Of a stretch of DNA of 64,000 nt, positions 10,747 through 23,500 are shown piece after piece. The notes beneath the pieces were generated by a model, which ran no database searches, was not told the origin of the DNA, and worked only from the letters and a program-made list of their open reading frames with translations. The stretch is from Plecoglossus altivelis. Taxonomy: Eukaryota; Chordata; Actinopteri; Osmeriformes; Plecoglossidae. The stretch spans positions 11,679,831 through 11,743,830 of the forward strand of contig BROE01000019.1 in the NCBI GenBank assembly GCA_036571765.1. Direction: 5' to 3'. The position numbers and the translations under genes were made by a program. How positions within the stretch are numbered: the first letter of the stretch is position 1; every line of letters starts with the position of its first letter.

Positions 10747-13700
10747 ATGTTCAACCTGATCAAAAAAGACAAGGACAGAGACAAGGACGGAGGGAAGAAG
10801 GAGAAGGAGAAGAAGAAAGACAAGAAGGAAAGGATGTCCCAGGCTGAGATGAAAAGTCTGGAGGAGATGAGTGTGAGACGTGGCCTCTTCAACCTCCACC
10901 GCGGGGGGTCCAAGAGAGACTCTAGAAGCAAGCTGGAGATCTCCAGTCCTATTCCCATCAAGGTGGCCAGCAACGCTGAGCTCAACCTCACTGAGATCGA
11001 CGCGGAGCGTTTCAGCTCCCGTAACAGCGTGGTGCTGGACGCAGGGCAGATGAGCACAGCCAGCTCCAGTGATGACATCAAAGGAGAGGGGGGTTCGGAC
11101 GCCCATCGCAGCTCGGTGAAAGAGCGGGCTGCCAAGTTTGGGGCCTTGGCTAAGCAGAACCCCCAGGTAGGTCAGGTGGTGAAACACTTGTCCTTCTCCC
11201 AGAGGAGCAGGGAGGAGAGTCCTTGGGAGAGCTCCTCTCCCTCCGTGCAGAGTTCTGCTTCTCCGTCTCCCCAGGTAGAGATCCGGGGGTTCCACCCCCA
11301 GTGCGGACCCCCGCCCGCCAGTACCGTCCACATCCCAGAGCTGGTGGAGAAGACGTTCTCTGGGGACCTGAGACTGCCAGCGGTGACGGCACCGGCCGTG
11401 CCTGAGCCCCGCGAGCTGCAGCTGCAGCGCCGTAACACCGGGGACTTTGGCTTCTCACTGAGACGCACCACCATGCTAGACCGCCAACCGGACGGCACCG
11501 TCTACCGTCGGGTGGTCCACTTTGCCGAGCCCGGTGCGGGGACCAAGGATCTGGCTTTGGGGCTGGTACCGGGAGACCGGCTGGTGGAGATCAACGGGGA
11601 GAACGTGGAGAACAGAAGCCGGGATGAGATTGTGGAGAAGATCCGTCAGTCTGGAGACTCGGTCCATCTGAAGGTGCAGCCCATCGTGGAACTGAGTGAG
11701 CAGAGTCGGTGCTGGCTAAGGAACAGTCAGGGAGTCCGTAGGGGATCCCAACATGTGAGTGCCATGCTAAGAGGGTTAGCAGGAAATCTAATAACATCCA
11801 TTACTGATTCTCTTTCAGGTTGAAGACTATTTATTCCAGATGTCAATTATTTTTCACCTTGCTGAGGGTGTGAGTTCACTTATTTAATCACTGCCGCTGA
11901 GCAGTACCCTTTCTGGTAAATCAACACACACCTTTTCAACCTAACCCTCAGTCTACACCACCAGTCTAACGTTTGGACACATTGTCCCATTAATTTGAAG
12001 CTAGTGTACGTGACTACTGTACACTGGACTTGCATTTCATGTCACAGTTTCAAGCTTGTTTCAAAGACACCTTGCATAAGTTGTTCTTTTTCTGAGAAAC
12101 TCTTGTCACAGAGGAATGTGGCGTACCATTCCTCTGTAGGCTTTTCTGTCGCACCCTGTCACTCTGTCTAGCTGATCATGTGTGGCACTCTGTCAGCAGG
12201 GATGCCTGCCTGTCAAACAACTCTGGTATGTGGTTTTGCAACCATGTCATAGAGGATGACATGGAGAATGCCAGGTGTGTGGAACCAACCCCTGTGGAGT
12301 GGCTTGATGACGTGTGGGTGTGTGAGCGCTGGTGTGTGTGTGTGTGTGAGCGCTGGTGTGTGTGTGGGTGTGTGAGCACTGGTGTGTGTGTGTGTGAGCG
12401 CTGGTGTGTGTGTGTGTGTGTGAGCGTGTGTGTGTGAGTGTGTGTGAGCGCGCTGGTGTGTGTGCGTGTTAGTGCTGGTGTGTGTGTGTGTGTGTGTGCG
12501 CGTGCGTGTGAGTGTGTGTGTAATCCCATCCTCCCCCCTCTGACACCAAACAAAGGAGGACTAGAGGGGAGCTCTGTAAGACAAACAGCCTATAGCCGTA
12601 TGTTGTTGAAATAACATGCAAGGCCCTTTCTGCCTGTAATGTATAGGTCTTCTGTCTGTTGGACTGCCCTGTAAGGTTCAGCAGAATATTGTGATTAGTA
12701 CTGGCTGTGTTGTAGCTACATCGTTGATCTTCAGAGTATTGTGATTAGTACTGGCTGGGTTGTAGCTACATCGTTGATCTTCAGAGTATTGTGATTAGTA
12801 CTGGCTGGGTTGTAGCTACATCGTTTAGCTTCCTATCTTTTGTTGTGTTCCATACAGATGTAACCCCTTACATGCTGGGTGTGGACAAGCAAGACAAGCT
12901 GCTTATTTTGCCTTGAACAAGAAGAGTAAGGTCCATTTGCGGCTGGTGACGGCAGTTATTCGTCCCAGGTTTAGTTTCACATGTCTGGTACAGACATGGT
13001 GACCCAGGAGGGTGTGGGAGGCAGGCGTCTCCTGGCTGGGGTTGTCGGCTTTCGGGAATCCCCCGAATATTGTAGCAGCAGTGACGAGCAACGAAGGTGT
13101 TTCCAGATGTGAGGATGCCCCTGGAGTGTTTGAAACTTACACTGGTTCCTCATGCTATCATACTGTCTGTGTGCTATAGGATATACAAAACTGAAATTAC
13201 ATGTGGAGAGGGGGGGGCAGTTAAGAGGATTATCACCCACCCAACAACCCCGTCACCTTCTGACCCTTACCCCTGCCTCCTTTCCATCCCAGATGCCCCA
13301 CCACCAGATGCTACATACCTCCTGCCCCAGTCCCATGCTAAATGCCCCACCTCCAGATGCTACATACCTCCTGCCCCCATCCCAGATACCCCACCACCAG
13401 ATGCCACATACCTCCTGCCCCAGTCCCATGCTAAATACCCCATCCATTTTATTGGCTTCCCCCATGTTTTAACTTCTGTCTCTGAGGTATCTCTGACAGA
13501 CAGAGAGATGGTTCTATGAATCTTGTCAGCTTAGTGCACTCTGCTTTCTTTGGAAAATGTCAAGTATTTCCTGAAGTCTGCTGCCTGTGGGTTTTAAAAG
13601 GAGCGCTACCTTCAGTTCTCGCTGCCATTTTTCTGAATGAGGGATTTCCTGTTCAACAAGCCGTCCCGGACTTGTAGTAAACCTGCTAGGGGAGCAGGGA

Positions 13701-16700
13701 GGGACGGCAGGAGGGAGGGAAGCTGGCAGTGTGTCTGGCTGGCAGTGTGTCTGGTAGTGTGTCTGGCTGGCTGGCTGGCTATGTGTATGGCTCGTGACTG
13801 TGTTTCATGTGCTTTTGAATCAAAACTGTGTGGATGGCTGGCTGCTGGCTGTGTGTGTATGCTGGCTGGCCATGTGTGAGTCGTTATATGAGCCCTGGCT
13901 GCGCTGCTTTGTACGTATTTTGCGCCAAAACCGTTGTGTATGGCGGCTGAATGTGTGTGTGTGTATGGCTGGCTGGCTGTGTGTGTATGGCTGGCTGGCT
14001 GTGTGTGTATGGCTGGCTGGCAGTGTGTATGGCTGGCAGTGTGTATGGCTGTGTGTATGGCTGTGTGTGTGTGTTTGTTGTGTTTGTGTTTGTTTTTGTG
14101 TTTGTGTTTGTGTTTTTGTGTGTTTGTGTTTGTGTATTTGTTTGTGTGTGTGGCTGTGTGTATGGCTGACTGTATAAGCTCGCGCTGGGTGTGTCATGCT
14201 GACTGTGTGTAGGCTTGTGTGTGTAGGGCGGGCTGCTGTGGTGTAGGCCTGAACCTGGTGTGGTATGGTTGTTGTGGTATGCTGTGTGCTGTGTATGGGC
14301 TGGGCTGGTGTTGTGTATGGCTGATGTATTATTTTCCATTGTGTATGCCTGAGCTTAAGTGAGGTATATAACGTATTGGCTGATTCGTGGTATGGCTGAA
14401 CTTGTGTATACTTCACTGGCTGTTGGTGTGTGTATGGCTGGCTGTGTGTATGGCTGGCTGTGTGTATGGCTGGCTGTGTGTATGGCTGGCAGTGTGTATG
14501 GCTGGCTGTGTGTATGGCTGGCTGTGTGTATGGCTGACTGTGTGTATGGTTGGTTGTGTGTATGGCTGGCTGTGTGTATGGCTGACTGTGTGTATGGCTG
14601 CCAGTGTGTAGGGGCTGTGTGTTATGGCTGGCGGTGCCTACTAAACCCTTGTGGATTGACGACTGGTTGTTAGGGTCTTGTGTGTGTGTGTTTATGGCTG
14701 TGTGTGTTTTATGGCGGTGTGGTATGGCGTGTGTGTATGGCATGATCTGGAGGAGGCTGAAGCATGCTGTGGTTGGCTTATTGCGGATCTTGGACTAGAT
14801 AAAACCCCTTAATGTGGTATGGCTGACTGTGTTATTTGTGGTGTATGGTGGTTTTTAAGTCCTGGCTGTGAATGTAATAGCCGGACTGTGTCATTAATGG
14901 CCCCTTCCACGCCCCCAGACTGTGTGGAGACTCTTCATGTCCAATAGAACCTCTGGAAACAGAGTTAGTTCTGGAAAGGAACCATCTGGCCAGCTGTCTG
15001 GTTCCCCTGCCAACCCTCCTAACCCAGACAGCACCTGTGGAACGACTGGTGTTGACCTCCACTTAGATCAGCCAACCTGTGTTCCTGCAGAATACAGGTG
15101 TGACGGCACCTGCCTGGCACAGCCAGCTATTAACCATTATGGAGGATTGTTCCCATAATGCTTCACTTCACAACTGTCACGGCAACAGGAATATCAGCCA
15201 GAGAGTGTAATGCTCCATGAGACTGGTGAAATCAGTCTGCTGGACTTCCTTTCCTCCAGCTCCAATCACCACACCAACCAGGGGGTTTCAGACAGTTGCA
15301 TGACTCGTGTGCCTATGAGTGTGTGCGTGCATGTGTACGTGTGTGTGTGTACACGTGTACGTGTGTGTGCATCTACATGTGTGTGTGTGCACGCGTGTAC
15401 GTGTGTGTGTGTGTGTGTACACAGAATTGAGACCCACCATCTCTGTTAGAGGAGTAACAGTCTCTCACTGGTTCTGTCCCAGATACGACTGATCGTGACT
15501 GTGATCACCAAAGACAGGCCGTTTGGAAACGGAATAAATGAGAGCTAGTGAGACTGACCTAGAACCAGGGACCCTATTTATAGGACGTTATAATAAGATC
15601 TGGATCATGGAGGTGCTGCCATTTTTCTAGCTCTGTTTAGTCCAAAGATCTCCAGCTACTCTCAGGCTAGTGGATGTGGTGGACATTGGTAGATGTGGTG
15701 GATGTGGTGGATGTGGTGGACATTGGTAGATGTGGTAGATGTGGTGGATGTGGTGGACATTGGTAGATGTGGTGGATGTGGTGGACATTGGTAGATGTGG
15801 TGGATGTGGTGGACATTGGTGGATGTGGTGGACATTGGTAGATGTGGTGGATGTGGTAGATGTGGTGGATTTGGTGGACATTGGTAGATGTGGTGGATGT
15901 GGTTGATGTGGTGGAGATCATTTTGTCATTTGATGGTTTTGCTGTAAGCCTTGAGCCATGGTTCCTGCTGTGTGAGCGTGTGAGCGCGTGTGTGTGTGAC
16001 CGTTTTGTGTGTGTGTGTGTGTGCATGTGCACTCATCCAATATCTACCATCCTGATAGTTTGCATCTGTGTTGCATACAAACATTTCCTCCATGTTGATC
16101 TGTGGCGCAGAAGCTGTCAGCATGTGGGTCACATTTTCTATTTCCAGGGGAGTTTTCAATGCAGTGTCAGTTTATGAACGTTCAGTAAATACTCATATCT
16201 GGTAGACTGCATGCAGCTCAACTATGGGATCCCCTCCATTAAAGTTTTACCAAATGAGGTTATGTAACGGATCCCTCCGGGCAGATGAATACATGGAGCG
16301 ACTGTCTCTTGGCCTCCAGCCACCATCTGCACAACGTGATGCCAAAATGTGTTGGGTTTTTCTCTGGCGTCTCTTGTCCTCTGCTGTCCTATGCTGCTGC
16401 GTTTCCTGTCTGGATGTGGCTGTCAGAGCAACGCTCTGCTCCGGTTACCGTGGCGCCAACAAGAGGCCTGTCACTCAAGCATGTGAGCCAGTGTTTGTGC
16501 TGCGCCCAGCTTGGGCCCGCCTCCTCCACTGTGTTTCCATGGAGAGCAGGAAGTCAGGGGAGAGTATCTGTGTGTGTGTGTGTGTGTGCCTCTGTGGGTG
16601 TGCGCGCGCCTGTGTGTGTGTGTGCCTCTGTCTGTCTGTGTGTGTGTGCCTGTGTGTGTGTGCGTGCCTGTGAGTGTGTGTGTGTATGTGTGTGGGCCTG

Positions 16701-19700
16701 TGTGTGTGTGCGCATGTATTAAATGATAAGAGTAGGCCCAGTGACCATGAGCTGTAGGGAAAGGGGCAGACATGACTGTTTACCTGCTGTTGACACACAA
16801 GCCGGTTCCTAAACCCACACTGGTGACAGCTTATGTCAGGGCCTCTTGACTGGTCTGGAGGGACAGACTGATGGTCTGGAGGGGGAGGCCAGGGAAGGCT
16901 GAGGGAGGCCAGGGGAGGCTGAGGGAGACTGAGGGAGACTGAGGGAGGCTGAGGGAGGCTAGGGGAGGCTGAGGGAGACTGAGGGAGGCTGTGGGAGGCT
17001 GAGAGGAGCAGAGGGGAGGCTGAGGGAGACTGAGGGAGGCTGTGGGAGGCTGAGAGGAGCAGAGGGGATCAGGGAAGGCCTCTGTCTCTGGAAGAGACCC
17101 AGTAAATGCTGTGATGTTAGTCTTGTTTGTTCTTGGGCTTGTGATGATGGTGGATAAAGAGCGGGATAGCGTCTGGCCCGTCACCTGAGATGTGAGAAGG
17201 GATCTCAGGCCCCTGGGTAGAGCGTCAGGACTCTGGGTAGAGCGTCAGGACTCTGGGTAGAGCGTGGGGCCCCTGGGTAGAGCGTGGGGTCCCTGTGTAG
17301 AGCATCAGGACTCTGGGTAGAGCGTGGGGCCCCTGGGTAGAGCGTGGGGCCCCTGGGTAGAGCGTCAGGACTCTGGGTAGAGCGTGGAGCCCCTATGTAG
17401 AGCATGGGGTCCCTGTATAGAGCGTCAGGACTCTGGGTAGAGTGTGGGGCCCCTGGGTAGAGCGTGGGGTCCCTGTGTAGAGCGTCAGGACTCTGGGTAG
17501 AGCGTGGGGCCCCTGGGTAGAGCGTGGGGCCCCTGGGTAGAGCGTCAGGACTCTGGGTAGAGCGTCAGGACTCTGGGTAGAGCGTGGGGCCCCTGGGTAG
17601 AGCGTGGGGCCTCTGGGTAGAGCGTGGAGCCCCTATGTAAAGCGTGGGGTCCCTGTATAGAGCGTCAGGACTCTGGGTAGAGTGTGGGGCCTCTGGGAAG
17701 ATGCTTGACATGGAGGAGGCATGGCATCGCTGAATCTTGCTCTGCATGGCCTTGATGTTCCATGTTTCCTGATTCTAAGATATGTTTGTATCCCGTATGC
17801 ACTGTTTTTGCTTTTGAAATCTTATCTGTGTCTGGAGCTGGAGCTCGTTGTTTTGTTGTGTGAGGTCATGTGGAGAAGTATGCTTTGTTTGAATAACTTC
17901 TCAGAAGATACGAGGGTAGGCCTACCTCTTCCATCTCCGAAGCCTGATAGCATCACTGAGCATGCTCGGACTAGTGTGTGTAGGCATCATGAATCCTGTC
18001 CCTGCTGTCTGAATGACAACGCTCTCACTGCAGGCTTCTCTCTCAATGCAGGCTTCTCTCACTGCAGGCTTCTCTCTCACTACAGGCTTCACTCTCACTG
18101 CAGGCTTCTCTCTCACTGCAGGCTCCTCTCACTGCAGGCTCCTCTCTCACTGCAGGCTTCACTCTCACTGCAGGCTCCTCTCTCACTGCAGGCTTCACTC
18201 TCACTGCAGGCTCCTCTCTCACTGCAGGCTCCTCTCACTGCAGGCTTCTCTCTCACTGCAGGCTTCTCTCTCACTGCAGGCTTCACTCTTACTGCAGGCT
18301 TCTCTCTCACTGCAGGCTTCTCTCTCACTGCAGGCTTCACTCTCACTGCAGGCTTCTCTCTTACTGCAGGCTTCTCTCTCACTGCAGGCTTCTCTCACTG
18401 CAGGCTTCTCTCTCACTGCAGGCTTCACTCTCACTGCAGGCTCCTCTCACTGCAGGCTTCTCTCTCACTGCAGGCTCCTCTCACTGCAGGCTTCTCTCAC
18501 TGCAGGCTTCTCTCTCACTGCAGGCTCCTCTCACTGCAGGCTTCTCTCTCACTGCAGGCTTCACTCTTACTGTCACTACAGCCAAGCACTGGCACATTTA
18601 AACAACTGAAATCATCATCAGAAAATGACTCCTTGATTTCAGACGCTTAGTCAGCTATTTGCTTTGGAGGGCCTGACTGTGTTGTATCAGTGTAGCTCCT
18701 CCCTCTTGTGTACTGACTGAGTTGTATCAGTGTAGCTCCTCCCTCTTGTGTACTGACTGAGTTGTATCAGTGTAGCTCCTCCCTCTTGTGTTGGAGGGAC
18801 GTCTCCCTTTAGCTGACTGTGCCAATGCTCTCACAGTACAAAGTGCACAGTAGGAACACAGTTCCTGTAAGAACAGGAACTGTTCTAGAATTACCACATG
18901 AAATTAGAAATGAGTGTTTAAAGACAAGAGACCCCAGAGTGTGTCAAGACCAGACCTGCTACCTGTTTGCCCTCTTACCTGTCTGCCCTTCTGTCTGTCT
19001 GTCTGTCTGTCTGCCCTTCTGTCTGTCTGTCTGTCTGCCCTCCTGCTTGCCTGTCTGCCCTCCTGCTTGCCTGTCTGCCCTCCTGCTTGTCTGTCTGCCC
19101 TCCTGCCTGTCTGCCTGCTCTCTTACCTGTCTGCCCTCCTGTCTGTCTGTCTGCCCTCCTGTCTGTCTGTCTGCCCTCCTGCCTGTCTGCCCTCCTGCCT
19201 GTCTGCCCTCCTGCCTGTCTGTCTGCCTTTCTGTCTGTCTGAATCACAGCCTCCTCAACCTGTCATTCCTGTCACTGTTCCTCTGCACATCCAGACACAC
19301 CTGCTCTGGGTGAGGGATAGTGTGTGTGTCTGTAAAGATTCCTGCTGATGAGTTACAGGGCACGTCTTATTATCATGAGGTGTGGTCATGTGGAAAGACT
19401 GAACAGTCATGCTCAGGTCAAACTCCAGTTTGCCTAGGAGGTTCCTATCACTCGTTCATGGTTGAATTATTTGGTCACCAGTCTTTGCTCTCTCCTGTTT
19501 GACCAAGACATGTGCTGTACTGTACAGCTAAAAGCACAGTAAAGGTTGACAGGTCTGGCTGAATCTGTTGTCCAAGATGGGACCTTCCAGAAGTGTTAAA
19601 AGCTGATTCTGTGTCACTTCTTTAGACACCGTATCGTTCCTGTCTGACCTCAAGCTTTTGTCTTGAAGAAATGTATGCACTTCTTTCATCTTCATCCCTG

Positions 19701-20551
19701 CTCTCTGTTGTTAGCATCCAGGCTCAAGCACTCTGTTGGCTTGTCCAGTCAGACCAAATTAGACAGTGAATGATCCCATTGTTGTGTTATGTTCCTGGAA
19801 AGTGATCCATTAGTCTTGGTTTGAACAATGGAACCCTGTGTGTGTTTGTGGAGTGTGGAGAGCAGGTATACAGGGAGACCCCTCCTGGCCTCAGCCAGGC
19901 AGAGAGTTGCCATCCTGGGGTTGAGAACTGCAGGAGATGCCCCTTCTCTCTGGTCCTCCTAAGATGTGAAGGTGGAGCAGTTTAGCCTGGAGAACACATG
20001 GAAGATAAATCTGTTCTGTTTCCTCTTCCTGAAACACCAGTGTGTTTCTCTGCCTCCCCCCTGTCTCCCCCTGTCTCCCCCCTGTCTCCCCCCTGTCTCC
20101 TCGCCTGCAACAGGATGTGGCGTGCTGTGCCAGTGCAACTGAATGGCTTGTTGGTGCCAGAGATGGGGGAGGAGGGGGGGGGTGCCTGTCTGAGGTGATG
20201 ACCCCATGTCCCTCCGACCCCAACACTGCACCCTCTGTCTCTGTCACACTCTCTGGAACTCTGTCACACACTCTATAGCTCTGTGACACTTTCTAAGTCT
20301 GTGACACTCTCTGTGTCTGTGACACTATCTGCGTGTGTGTGTGACACTCTGTGTGTGTGTGTGTGTGACACCCTGTGTGTGTGTGACACTCTGTGTGTGA
20401 CAACCTCAGATGACTGTCTGGACTCTGCTCATCTTGCAGAGTCTTCATCATTGTAGCAGATCCTCTTTGCCACCCCCTGCAGAGTCATGTCATGTGACCT
20501 CCCTGTAATAACCTGTGAGCTGCCTACTTCTGATCACACCTCTGGTTGATG

Positions 20552-20584
<33 letters not shown>

Positions 20585-23500
20585 TAATGACTCCTCCATC
20601 TTCCTGCGTTGCGTCTCCTCTCAATCTGGGTCACGTTACCGGCCAGTATCTCTGCTGTAGAACTGGTTCAGCCAGAGTTTAAACTGGGTCAGTGACTAGA
20701 GTGTTAAAGTAGGAAGGACTTAATCTTTGATGTTCAGCGACATCCCATGCTGGGTGTTACGCCCCTCAAGGGATTAGCCGGGACTAGCGACACACAGATT
20801 GGATTGCTGAAGCCACTCCCAGGCCTGTCCTTCCTGTATTTCCGTGTTGTGTTCCTGTAGCCACGCCCCTCTGCCCTAGCCACACCCAATCCGATGAAGT
20901 GGACTTCTCTTTTCACTGCGTTTTTGATGTTTCCCTTGTTTTTCTTCCGTTTTGTGGGCGGAGCTCACACCCTGCTGGCCGAACCCATGGTGTGGGTCAA
21001 AACGATGAACTTGGGTCACTAGAATCGAGAATTGAGACAAGCTGAAAAGCTCCTAACAAACCAGTATTCAGTAGCGTGGCTCCCTCTAGTGGTGCTGCAG
21101 GGAGACACAGAAACACTGACCTCTAGTGGTGCTGCAGGGAGACACAGAAACACTGACCTCTAGTGGTGCTTCAGGGCTACTGACAGCTCACAGTCCCCTA
21201 ACACAAGTAGAAATAGAAAATGTCTCTATATGGCATGATCGATCGTTTTTCCAGAGAAAGCTTCCAGTCTGTGGCTGTAGCATAAAACCAGCAGGTCCCA
21301 GAGCTGCGGTTACGGAGGTTCTATAGCTGGGGTTCCCAAGGTTCTATAGCTGGGGTTCCCAAGGTTCTATAGCTTTGGTTCCTGAGGTTCTATAGCTGCG
21401 GTTCCTGAGGTTCCATAGCTGCGGTTCCTGAGGTTCTAGCATGGAGAGATCAGGAGAGGAACAGGTCCTTATAGGAGGACCCTCTTGCATGCATGCACAC
21501 ACACAACACAACCACACACACACACACACGCACACACCACACACACACAGGTCTATTTATAGAGTTTGATGGTCCATCCCTGCAGCTGCCTTCGTCTCCC
21601 TGCGTTCCAGCCAGGGTCCGATCACGTTACCCCCCCCGCCCCTTGCACGGCCCCCTCCCCGCCCCCCTCACGGCGTGCTACCCTGGGCTAACCACACCGT
21701 CTGGAGTACCAGCTCTTGGTCTCTGGCGTCCTGCTTTGTCCTTAATCAGACGACATCTCAAGCTTCCTGACGACCACAGGTACATCAAACGCAGGCCTGA
21801 GTGTGTGAGTGTGTGTGTGTGGGTGTGTGTGTGTGTGTGCGTGTGTGTGTGTGTCTGCGTGTGGAGGACTTACACTAGAGCTCTGTTAGCTTCTCAGAAA
21901 GGCCTCCTCTTCTGCTGGAGTTATTAATAGTGGAAGCCACACATCAGAGCCTGGTTAGCCTGTCTCCCCACACATCTCTGCTTCATAACCAGTCTCACCC
22001 TCTCTGGTGGGGCAGGTTGCTGTGGGGCTCTGTGTGTGGTAGAGATGTGGGGTAGTTCAGGTAACATGGGGCATGGCCTGTATTGTTGTTTGTGTGTGAT
22101 TACTGAGAGCATTGAGCCAGCTTGCAGTTTGTTAGACCTGGCTTGATTCTGCTGGTTTGTCTGAACCACGAGGGTGATGACATGGTCATCATCGCTACAC
22201 GTACTAATGTTATGGATGTTATTATGATATCATGTTATGTTATTTCCCGTTTCCGTAGTGATTCATGTGTTGTTATTCTTCAGGTTCTGTCTTGCGGGTC
22301 TTTCTCTTCCTCTCCTCTACCTCATCATCTTTGTCAAGCACCCCATCTTATATTCTCTCCCTCTCTCCTCCCTCTCCTCCTCTCTCCTCTCTCTCTCTCC
22401 CTCTCTCCCTCTCTCCCCTCTCTCCCTCTCTCTCCCCCTCTCTCCCCCNNNNNNNNNNAGGACTTACACTAGAGCTCTGTTAGCTTCTCAGAAAGGCCTC
22501 CTCTTCTGCTGGAGTTATTAATAGTGGAAGCCACACATCAGAGCCTGGTTAGCCTGTCTCCCCACACATCTCTGCTTCATAACCAGTCTCACCCTCTCTG
22601 GTGGGGCAGGTTGCTGTGGGGCTCTGTGTGTGGTAGAGATGTGGGGTAGTTCAGGTAACATGGGGCATGGCCTGTATTGTTGTTTGTGTGTGAGAAGGTG
22701 GTCGGATTAAAGAGAGTGAGAGACACGCGAGTCAGTGCTTTTAATGCAAGTTTCGTTAGGGAGCAGATCTCCTGGCTTGAGGGATTGCTGGGTGAATCGG
22801 TTTGTCTGAACCCTTCATCGACGAGGCTGTTGAGAGGGGAGCAAGGAGTGCAGTGTCATCATGCTGGAAACATCAACAAACAGGGGCGACTCTTCACTGA
22901 AAATGCTTATGGGAGAGGGTTATTAGCTTGGGGATTTCACCATGATATCCCGGTTTATCGATTAATGCGGCTATTCCGACAGGGTGTCCAGAGTCATCGT
23001 TCTTCGTACGTGTTTTTTTGACAGGCATTCATGTGGTTGTTCTAATGTAGGGTGTTGAAGACGATCAACTTAGGCAGGTCAAGGATTCCTGATGTAGCGC
23101 GGTCTTTCATCTCTAAAATTTCTTGGGCACCTCATATTCGCTCTAATCACCATATCATCCTTGTCCACACCCATCTTATATTCTCCATCCAATGTTGCCA
23201 GCCTTCTCGGGCAGACATCTCCCGGTGGCTGGGCAGGGGGAGACAGGAACCAATACTAACTAGGGAAGAAAGAGGGTTTCTTTTTTTTTTTACCCTCCTC
23301 CTCTCTTCATCTCTCTCCTCATCTCCCCCATCTCTCTCCCCAACCCCCCCCCCCTCTCTTTCCCCTCTCTTCTCCTCTCTCTCCCCTCCTCTCCCCTCTC
23401 CTCTTCACTCTCTCCCCCGTGTCTCCTTCCTCTCTCCTCTCTCTCTCTCCCTCTCCCTTCTCCCTCTCTCCCCTCTCTCCCCCTCTCTCCCCCTCTCCTC

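Noticed and set aside
13820..14743. 307-codon ORF (-) rich in Thr-His-Ser
   Set aside because: Translation of the TGTGTATGGCTGGC array.
18022..18575. Possible CRISPR array (regular short repeats)
   Set aside because: The unit is contiguous, with no unique spacers, in a vertebrate intron. The same holds for the other minisatellites.
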